From NCBI GenBank assembly GCA_027621355.1, contig JAQCBZ010000002.1, positions 59,938 to 123,937 on the forward strand: 64,000 bases of DNA. The letters run 5' to 3'. The number at the start of each line of letters is the position of its first letter. The first letter of the stretch is position 1. The position numbers and the translations under genes were made by a program. Below, one piece after another: positions 8,373 to 17,300 of this stretch. The notes under the pieces are model-generated. The model ran no database searches. It saw nothing but the letters and a program-made list of their open reading frames with translations, and was not told the DNA's origin. The DNA comes from Bacteroidota bacterium (GTDB lineage Bacteria; Bacteroidota; Rhodothermia; Balneolales; Balneolaceae).

Positions 8373-8699
8373 ATGGCAGAAGAGCCCAAAAACCCTACAC
8401 CAGGAAAAAAGAATATTGACATTGAACTCTCAGAGCAAGAGGCGCAAGGAACCTACTCCAACTTGGTAATGATCACCCATTCGTCCTCAGAGTTTGTCCT
8501 CGATTTTTTGAGTTTGTTGCCAGGTGTACCCAAAGCCAAAGTCGTTAAACGGATGATCTTGACCCCAGACCATGCAAAACGGTTAGCGTATGCGTTGCAG
8601 GAGAATGTCCATCGTTTTGAGTCGGAACATGGCGAAATTCAGGCCAAAGAGAAGGTCGAGGCTCCGCTGCATTACCGGGGTCCGCTTCCAGAGGCATGA
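8373..8699 (+). CDS. DUF3467 family protein
   Basis: The 108-residue protein matches the DUF3467 family closely: ELSEQEAQGTYSNLVMITHSSSEFVLDF, LLPGVPKAKVVKRMILTPDHAKRL and ALQENVHRFE in the expected order. The family is widespread and of unknown biochemical function; members are small cytoplasmic proteins. No signal peptide or membrane segment is seen. It starts at the ATG at 8373, and its stop codon abuts the stop of the convergent lptG gene with no gap, so no intergenic terminator can exist between them. It is divergent from the DUF4290 gene. Confidence 0.88.
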   Translation: MAEEPKNPTPGKKNIDIELSEQEAQGTYSNLVMITHSSSEFVLDFLSLLPGVPKAKVVKRMILTPDHAKRLAYALQENVHRFESEHGEIQAKEKVEAPLHYRGPLPEA

Positions 8700-9809
8700 T
8701 TAGCGGGGTACTGAGCGGACCAACCCTAGTGCGCCAATAAGAAACACGAGATGAGGTAAAGCCGCAGCTAGCCAGGGCGTCAAAAGCCCCGCCGCACCAA
8801 AAGGTTCCGCTAATTTCATAATGGTGAGATAGGAGAAACTTATCAGTAGCCCGAGCGCGATGAGCAAGCCACGTCCAAGACCTCGCCTTCCCGCGGCCAA
8901 TCCAAACCCAAGCAGTGTCACAATAAGCATGGAAACAGGATAGAATAACCGCCCAAAGTATTGGACAACAGGGAGTTTGATATGCCCTATGCCTAATCGG
9001 TCAAGCGACTCGACATACGACCAGCCTTCGCGATAGGATAGGCGGTAAATGTCACTGGTTTGTCTTGATAAATCCTCAGGTGTTACAAAAAAGGTGGTAT
9101 CCACTTGATCTTGAACGGTTCGGCGAAAAGCACCCTCTGTCAAATCGACTTGTTCAAAAGAGGAGAACCGCCATTGCTGAGTGGAATCGATCCATGAGAT
9201 TTTGTTGGCCTGACTCAATGACTGAATCGAGGACGAATCCATCGATACAATCTGTGCCTGATACCCATAGTTCCCGTGAATGTCGTAGTACTGGATGGAC
9301 AAAATATCCTGATTGGGTAGCTGGCGAAAGACACTTCCCCTCTCAAGGCGTTCAGAGCGCCCGCTGAGGAACTCTTGCTCAAATTCATGACGTAGTTGAT
9401 TGGCTTGAGGGAGTTGCTCCGAATCTAACCAACTAATGCCAAGAGCGACAAGGAGACCAAACCCAAAAAAGGGTGCAAAGATAGGCCACATCTTTGCCCC
9501 ACTGGCTTTTAGAACCGCAAACTCAAGACGTTCAGTCATGCGTCCAACATGGAAAAGCACGGTAATGAACAGCGCAACAGGGGAGATGAGTCGCACCATT
9601 TCTGGAACAAAAGGTGCATAATAGTGCCAAATCACTTCTTCACGTGAAGCGCCTCGATCGGCAAAATTATCGCTGTTCTCTGAGAAATCAACCAGTACAA
9701 AAATGAAGACCAAAGCAAGGGTTACCCCGATCATAAAGGTGGACAATCTCCAGAAAACCGTCCGCCACCATATCCAAGTTGAGGGTCTATTCATCCTTCG
9801 TTTACGCAT
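8700..9809 (-). CDS. lptG: LptF/LptG-family LPS export permease (LptG-like)
   Basis: This is an inner-membrane permease (369 residues) of the YjgP/YjgQ family, which with LptF and LptB extracts lipopolysaccharide toward LptC/A/D. Architecture: one hydrophobic helix near residues 14-36, two more around 70-125, a periplasmic beta-rich domain, then three C-terminal helices. SWLDSEQLPQANQLRHEFE is the characteristic family stretch after helix 3. It overlaps the end of lptF by eight bases. The start is the ATG at 9809; an ATG five codons later also fits. The F/G assignment rests on order and length and is less sure than the family. Confidence 0.88.
   Translation of the reverse strand: MRKRRMNRPSTWIWWRTVFWRLSTFMIGVTLALVFIFVLVDFSENSDNFADRGASREEVIWHYYAPFVPEMVRLISPVALFITVLFHVGRMTERLEFAVLKASGAKMWPIFAPFFGFGLLVALGISWLDSEQLPQANQLRHEFEQEFLSGRSERLERGSVFRQLPNQDILSIQYYDIHGNYGYQAQIVSMDSSSIQSLSQANKISWIDSTQQWRFSSFEQVDLTEGAFRRTVQDQVDTTFFVTPEDLSRQTSDIYRLSYREGWSYVESLDRLGIGHIKLPVVQYFGRLFYPVSMLIVTLLGFGLAAGRRGLGRGLLIALGLLISFSYLTIMKLAEPFGAAGLLTPWLAAALPHLVFLIGALGLVRSVPR
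9638..9649. other. 12-bp CACGTG-centred palindrome, weak parS-like site
   Basis: CTTCACGTGAAG is a perfect 12-bp palindrome holding the TTCACGTGAA core of the ParB site parS (TGTTTCACGTGAAACA). Over 16 bases it matches 12. It lies within lptG coding sequence. It may be chance. Confidence 0.2.
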
Positions 9810-11256
9810 CCTCCTGAGACAGATTTGTGTGCGTCTGGTGTCGTTTCCAAGGCCACTGAGGTCGAATGTCAGTTCGTATCACAAGGGTTAAGGCAAGCCA
9901 TGCTAGCACCCCATACAAGACGTTTGGTGCCCACATGCCCCAAAAGGGTGACAAGACTAATCGATCTGCAAATTTTTCTCCTTGGATGACCATGACGAAG
10001 TAAAAGGTTAAGGCTAATGCGCTTAAGACCCCAGCAATCCCAATATTCCCCCGTCGAACCAAAACCCCAAGAGGAGCGCCTAGGAGAGCAAACACAACAC
10101 AGGCAAAGGGAATGGAAGTTTTCTTGAAGATTTCTACGGTGTAGGAAGCCATATCTGCCTGGGTTGCTCTCTGATTGGAGGCTAAGGCCATGGCGTGATT
10201 ACGGTATTCATCCAAATTTGATTTCACCATGTTGAGCGCCCTGTTTTGAGACTCAGGAGAATCAAATCGATCCAGTGCAACAAATTGAGTTTTAACAGGT
10301 CCAAGAGTATCAATTAGAGCCCTTTCTCTGGACCAATTGGACCAAACATTCAGTGCCGTCGCACGAAACACAGCATTTGACTGAGCTTGAAATTTTTCCC
10401 AGTCCCGCGCTGTCGCCTGTTGTAGCGTGTCTATTTCGGCTTGCATTTGGCTTGCAGACATGGTTCGATCGTTGAGCGCGCGAGCATCTGGCTGTGATCG
10501 TGAAAATGCTAGGGATGATAGGTCGAAATGAACGGTGTATTGCTCGAAGGAGGACGATTCTAAGCGTGAGTCTGATCGAGTCATGGTAGGAAGCTGCCGA
10601 ATCACAGCACCTTCACGCAGCGACAGGGTTATCACCGCCCCACCTGAGGTGGACAAATACCCACGTTCAGCACGTATTGTGGCTCGTTGACGCCCTTGGC
10701 CTTCCCGTTGAATCAATGTGATATCGTATAGGGAGTCTGTGGACGCATCGATGCGATTCACTAAGAACGTGTATCCCTCAATTCCTTCATAAAATGCACC
10801 CTCTTGGAGCTCAAAGCCAGGTTTCTTGCTACGAATATCAATAAATAGAGCACGCGCCTTTTGATTCGCTTGAGGGAGGACCGCGTGGGAGAACCAAGTC
10901 ACAGAGACCGCAAGGCCTAGACTCACCAAGATCATGGGCGCCATGACCCGCAGTGGATGAACACCTGCAGCCTGTAGGGCAGTCCACTCATTACGCTCGC
11001 TTAGCCCCCCAAAAGCCATCACAGTGGCGACCAACACAGCCATTGGTACCGCCATAACGACCATGTAGGCCAGATTTGTCACGATGAGTTCCAAAATCAC
11101 TATTGCAGGAATTCCCTTTCCGATAAGCTTGTCAGCATGCAGAATGAGGAACTGCATCAGCAGAATGAACATGATGGATGAAAAGCAGATCAAAAACGGC
11201 CCCGCGTGGCGATTCAGAAGGGATTTGAAAAATGGGTATCTTTGACCGGTCCACAT
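9802..11256 (-). CDS. lptF: LptF/LptG-family LPS export permease (LptF-like)
   Basis: This partner permease (484 residues) has the same fold: helix 1 at about 20-40, helices near 57-85 and 100-125 followed by FSHAVLPQANQKARALFIDIRSKKPGF (hallmark stretch), a periplasmic domain, and three C-terminal helices from about residue 375. A helical insert of about 100 residues (approximately 270-370) makes it longer than E. coli LptF, as is common in Bacteroidota. The start is the ATG at 11256. It is first in an lptF-lptG operon; the upstream gap is shared with divergent sprA and contains an inverted repeat. Confidence 0.88.
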   Translation of the reverse strand: MWTGQRYPFFKSLLNRHAGPFLICFSSIMFILLMQFLILHADKLIGKGIPAIVILELIVTNLAYMVVMAVPMAVLVATVMAFGGLSERNEWTALQAAGVHPLRVMAPMILVSLGLAVSVTWFSHAVLPQANQKARALFIDIRSKKPGFELQEGAFYEGIEGYTFLVNRIDASTDSLYDITLIQREGQGRQRATIRAERGYLSTSGGAVITLSLREGAVIRQLPTMTRSDSRLESSSFEQYTVHFDLSSLAFSRSQPDARALNDRTMSASQMQAEIDTLQQATARDWEKFQAQSNAVFRATALNVWSNWSRERALIDTLGPVKTQFVALDRFDSPESQNRALNMVKSNLDEYRNHAMALASNQRATQADMASYTVEIFKKTSIPFACVVFALLGAPLGVLVRRGNIGIAGVLSALALTFYFVMVIQGEKFADRLVLSPFWGMWAPNVLYGVLAWLALTLVIRTDIRPQWPWKRHQTHTNLSQEDA

Positions 11257-11275
11257 AATGCCGTATTATTCTATT

Positions 11276-11293
11276 TGGCCAATTTTATGGCCA
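11276..11293. promoter_or_regulatory. 18-bp inverted repeat in the lptF/sprA divergent promoter gap
   Basis: TGGCCA (11276-11281), ATTTTA, TGGCCA (11288-11293). Each half is self-complementary, so the element is both an inverted and a direct repeat. It sits 20 bases before the lptF start and about 95 bases upstream of the sprA start, a suitable place for shared control of two outer-envelope systems. Function is inferred from position only. Confidence 0.35.
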
Positions 11294-11387
11294 TTTCGCC
11301 GTTTGTAAATATACACAATCTGAACCAAGACAAAGGAGATCAGCCTATAGCCCCAACGCTACCCACTCTCAAGTAATCACTTTTTAT

Positions 11388-14300
11388 TTGCGGTATCGTT
11401 TGAATGGTCTTGTGCCCATCCATGGCGTTCAAGCTAACGTTTGGCTTGTCGTGGGGTTGTTTTGTCTAGGGGTATGCTCTCCAGGAAGGGTGTTGGCCCA
11501 GGTGGCAGACTCTGCTGAAGTGCGTTCATCTAGCGAGCTGGATTCAGTCAGCATTCCGCCCTTTGCTCCCGATTCTCTTCGGCCTGACAGCCTTCTAGCC
11601 GACTCAATAGTCCCTTTTGTGTTGGACACCACATTGATTGAATGGTTTCCTTCCTCCCCCGCACCTTCTCGTGTCTGGAGCCCACAACAGCGTCGATATC
11701 CGCTTTGGATGCAACCCAGCGCGTCGCTGCTCGCTCCTCGGGTGACTTACCTCAAAGAAAAACGGTACCGAATTGATCGACCGTTTGGCCCCCAAAGCTA
11801 TGGTGTGCCGTCTGTCTTGGATCTTGAGTCGTTCCGCAAGGTTAAACTGGATGAAGATCGTCAGGCGTATTGGTACCGTCTCCTTGAGGAATCCAAAACA
11901 CAAGCTGTCCGAAATTCTGGGCTACTTAATTTCACAGTGACCATACCAGGCGGAACCAAATCGGCCTTTTCCCGCATCTTTGGCTCGGATGAAGTAAGCC
12001 TTCGCGTAAATGGGGCTGCCTACATGAATATTGGTGCCTCCATTCAAACCACAGCGGATCCGCAACTCCCTCCAGATCAACAACGTCGCGTCGATCCGAC
12101 GTTTGACCAAAACCTTTCCATCAATATTACCGGAAAGATTGGCGAGAATGTCCAGTTAACCGCCGACTGGGATACCGAAAGACCCTTCGATTTCCAGAAC
12201 TTTTTGAATTTCTCTTATAAGCCACCGTTTGCGATCCCAACAGACGCCAATGATGTGGCCGGTGGCCTTGTCGATGGAAATGAAGACGACGTATTACGAT
12301 CCATTGAGATGGGGAATGTGACGATGCAGACAGGTAATCCACTCATTCGTGGGGGAAGTGCTCTTTTTGGAGTCAAATCAACGCTTGTCTTCGGCCCTCT
12401 TTCGGTAACCTCAGTCATTTCACAACAAAAAGGTGCGACCAGCACGGAGAAAATCACAGGTGGGTCTCAGGAGAGTGTAACATCGATTCGTCCATCCGAT
12501 TATGAAATGGACCGACACTTCTTCCTCGATTATTATACACGTCAAGGGTATGAACAGAGCTTATCCAATCCACAACAGCTTACCCAGACACTCTCTCTAG
12601 CTGAAGTAGACGTTTGGATTCTACGTGAAAACATTCAAACAGAGGAGGGGGCCCGTCGAGCGGTGGCTCTTGCCGATCTTGGAGTCCAGGAGCAATCTGG
12701 TGGTACCTTTGGTCCACCCAGTAATCTTGGCGACGCCTTCCCTGAATCCGTGCTCGATCAATACCGAGACCCCAATACGCCTGTGACAGCCGAAAATCTT
12801 GGCGTCTCCAATCCTGCCAACTTTGAGACGGGCTTCTTTTCCAAGCTAGAAGAGAACTTTGATTACACCGTCAATCGGATCACTGGAACCATCTCCTTGC
12901 AACGTAGTCTTGGGGCTCGAGAGGTGCTTGCAGTGACCTATTCCTACATCAGCTCTACAGGGCAGCTTGTAAAAGTGGGGGACATCAATCGAAGTGGATC
13001 AGACCGTATCTATCTCAAAATGTTACGTCCCAAAAATGTGAACACAAGCAATCGCATTTTTGACCTCACTATGAAAAATGTCTACTCCATTGGAGTTACA
13101 GGACTCTCCTCGCAAGAGAACCTTAGTCTAGCCATTAAATTCAATGAGGGGAACGTAGCTACTGAGCAGCTACCAGGTCGCGGAACCACCTTGTTGCAAG
13201 ATCTTGGGCTCGACCGTGTGGATCAACAGGGGGGACGGTCGCCCGATAATATCGTCGATTTTGGGACAGGAACCATCGACTTGGCCGCAGGTCGTATCAT
13301 ATTCCCCTATCTAGAGCCTTTTGGGGATCGCATCCGTACGTTACTCGAGCAGTCCAATGCAGACCAAGAGACCATTGAACGACTCACATTTGATGAGCTG
13401 TACCAAGAGCGAACCAGCCTCGCTTCTCAGAATGCCCGCAACAACTACTATATCGTGGAATCCACAAGCAAAGGTGGGGTTCAGGATAATTACACCCTCG
13501 GGTTTGCGCTCGTTGAGGGATCCGTCCGAGTGACCGCCAATGGGGTAGAGCTTGTGGAAGGTCAAGATTACCAAGTCGATTACACATTTGGCAATATTTC
13601 GATCCTTAATCCACAATACACCTCACCTGGGCAGGAAATCGAAATATCGTATGAAAATCAAGCCTTTACCTCGATTGAGCAGAAATCGTTTACTGGTGTT
13701 CGTCTAGATTATGATTTGAACAGGACAACCAAGCTTGGGGCCACGATTTTCCGGTATAATGAGCGTCCGCTCGATGACAAGATTCGAATTGGGGATGAGC
13801 CTATTCGTAATACCATCATTGGGTTAGATGGAAAAACTCAAATTGATCTCCCGTTTCTAACTCGAGCTGTGGACGCGCTGCCGTTGGTCCAAACGCGTGC
13901 GGAATCCAAGCTATCATTCAGTGGTGAGTTTGCACAACTCCTCCCAGGGGTAGCCCAAACGCAAGCCACCAGAAGGGCCATTGATCGAGGAGATTTTTTC
14001 CCAGATGAAGAACGAGGTCTTTCATTCATTGATGATTTTGAGGGGACCAACATCAAATTAACCCTTACCAATGCGACCCGATGGGTGGTTGCCTCCGCCC
14101 CTGCTGCGATTCCCGGATATGAACCTGACCAGGTGTGGTTCAACAAAAATGCGCCACTGCAGGCATTTCCTTCGGGGAATCTTGAATCGATGTCGGGCCG
14201 AGCCGACCTCCGGGGCGATTTTAGCCATTACTCTATTCCACGAAATATTTCTTCTATCCTTGGAAGTGTGACCTACACACCTGAGTCTCAACCAGTACGA

Positions 14301-17300
14301 ATAACGGATGTTTTCCCCGGCAAGGAGACTCAAAATCCTGAAGATGAGTTTATTACGACACTGGATATCCATTATGCACCCAATCGCCGAGGGATTTATG
14401 CCTACCCTGATGATTACCCCGAGGTTTATGAAAACGAGCCCGAACGCACGTGGGGTGGAATGATGACAGTACTGCCATCTGGGCAAGAAGATTTCACCCA
14501 AAACAACATTGAATTCCTCGAATTTTGGGTTCAAGCGGTGTTGCCCAACGGTCAAGATGCGCCACCCTCAGAATTGAATGCCTATGATGGGAAACTCTAT
14601 GTGGATCTTGGCATAATCTCAGAGGATGTGGTTCCCAACGCAAAACTCAATACAGAGGACGGCCTTGCAACAGCCAAGGATAATCTCCAACCCGATAATT
14701 TCACCAACCCTCGATCGGCGGTTCCTGCCATTCCTCCGGCACCACTAGGTCAATTTAGCAACGAAGATCGGGATATCGAGGATGTGGGGCTGGATGGATT
14801 ACCCAATACGGGCGGAGTGAATGATCTTAATGAGACCGTAATTTTTGCCGATTTCATTGCGATCGCGCAGCAACGTCTCGCGGCCAACTCTCCGGAACTA
14901 GCTAAACTTCTCGAGGATCCCTCCAACGATGACTACATGTATTATGGCTCCTCTGCAGCCGACGGCCTTCCTCTGCACGAGCGGTTCCATCGAATGCTGG
15001 GTCGCCCCGATGGCAATACTCCACTGAGTAATTCTGACTCGCGAGCCGTCACGAATCGTCCAGATACAGAAGGACTTATTAATCCGTCCATCGTCGAGCA
15101 AAACAATGCCTATGTCCAGTATGAGATTCCGCTGAATCCAGCCGATCCTCGAGGACAAAAAACCCAACCTAATCCGTATGTTGTAGATGGTCTAGATGGG
15201 CCGTCACAAACCGATCGATGGGTACAGGTGAGACTTCCTTTGACCGATATCCGCAGGCAGTTTGGGGATTTCAATAGCTTCCAAAATATTAGCTATGTCC
15301 GTGTCTGGATGAGTGGCTACGAAAAGCCCTTCACGCTTCGTTTTGCCACATTTGAATTTGTGGGATCTCAATGGCGTAAAACCTTGCTTCTCAATGAGCG
15401 ATCTGCTCCTAGTGCCGACTTTCAGGTAGCCTCGATCAATATTGAAGAAAACTCGAACCGCGAACCCATTCCATACCGTCAACCCACCGGAGCCATTCGG
15501 GCTGTAAACCGTGGATCCCAGCTTCAGTCCCTTGCCAATGAGCAATCGATTGTGCTTGGCGTAGAAAATCTTGGTCCACAGGGGGAGCAACTCATCAAGA
15601 AGACCTATCCTGGTGGACTCAACTTGGTGAATTACAGCAATATGAGGATGTTTGTCCATGGCGAAGGGTTTGACCAAAGAGGGGACATAGAGTTGATCAT
15701 TCGGATGGGCTCCGATCTAGAGAACAACTATTATGAATACCGCCAACCTGTGACTCCAACTGATCCTGCGACACCTTTTGGTCCTTTTGATACAAATGAA
15801 TCAGCCAGGCTCGAAGAAGAAGCCGCAGCGATCTGGCTCTATGATGAGAATAGTGTGAACATTAACCTCTCGGCGTTCAATGCCTTGAAACAACTTCGAG
15901 ATCAAGTGGGCACCCAGTTAGATCCCAATGAACGTTTCGAAAGTGGGGATTTGATCCAGGATGGAGCCCCTGGGGCAGTTGTGGCCATGAAAGGAAATCC
16001 ATCCCTTACTCGGATTAATGAAATTGCCCTTGGTGTACGTAATCCCTACGACCCACAAGACCCCTCCTCGGTGGGTACTCCCGTTGTTGCTGGGGAGCTT
16101 TGGCTCAACGAACTGCGTGTCTCAGGCTTTGACAACACCAATGGATGGGCAGCCAACATGCGTGGATCGACCAACTTTGCCGATTTGGCCTCGGTGAGTG
16201 GCTCGGTAAGTCATCAAACCTATGGTTTTGGCGCGTTGGAATCTCAGCTAGGCCAACGAAATACCTCTCAAACGACTTCCTACAACCTGAGTGGGACGTT
16301 TAATGTAAACAAACTCTTCCCCGAAGATTTTGGACTCAATCTCCCAATCTCTGTGGCCACATCGTCCTCTGTTTCGACGCCTGAGTTTCTACCGACACAA
16401 GGGGATATCCGATTTAGTGAATTTGAACGTGCAGTTCAGGCTCGGGAAGACCTCAACGATTCCGAAAAAGATGCCTTGATTCAAGACCGCCTCGAAAGCA
16501 CCCAAACAGTGAGCGAAACCTTTTCGATTAATCTGCCCAATATCTCCAAGAAAAATTCGACGTCACCGCTCATGCAGTACACCGTCGACAACATCACCTT
16601 GAGCTACAATTATAATACCGCCAAAGGTAGCTCCCCAGACATTACCAAACGTGAGAATTGGGCCACCAATGCCTCCATCGCATACGGACTGAGCTTCCGT
16701 AATGTTAAGCTTGTCAGGCCATTTCGATTCATGGAAGGGGTGCCGGTGGCAGGAGCTCTGAGCGAGATTCGATTGGGTGTGATGCCGTCGAGTGTGAACA
16801 TGAGTCTGAGTGGAAGTCGTAGCTATGGCGAGACAAGAAGACGACAGCTCTCCAGTGCAGCCGATGCAATTCAGTTCGCGCTACAACAAACCCACACGTT
16901 TAATTATAACACAAGCTTTGGCCTCAATTACAACCTCACCCCTGGGATCCCACTGAGTTATTCTTCCAACAGCGCGTATGACATTGGCCAACAAGCACTA
17001 CGAAGCGCCAATCTTACAGGAGCAGATTCTCTTGCGTACGAACCCATCCCCACCTTTGATGTGATCAAGGATATGGTCAGCGATACACTCTCTCCACGCA
17101 GAAACTCATTCAGTGAGTCCTACTCCGCAGCATGGTCGCCCCCGATCAATCGCATTCCAGGACTCGATTGGGTGACCTACTCTATTCGGTACGGAGGTGG
17201 ATACCAATGGGCAAATTCAGCGGAGGGATCGGGATTGGGAGCTCAAATTGGAAACTCCTTCAAACTTGATCACTCTTTCGGATTAAACCTTGAAACCTTG

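Noticed and set aside
14058-14555. A 165-codon open frame antisense to sprA.
   Set aside because: It runs opposite a well-supported reading frame, has no family signature, and its composition follows the sprA codons.
15204-15677. A 157-codon open frame antisense to sprA.
   Set aside because: Same reason: it overlaps strongly conserved sprA sequence and shows no motif.
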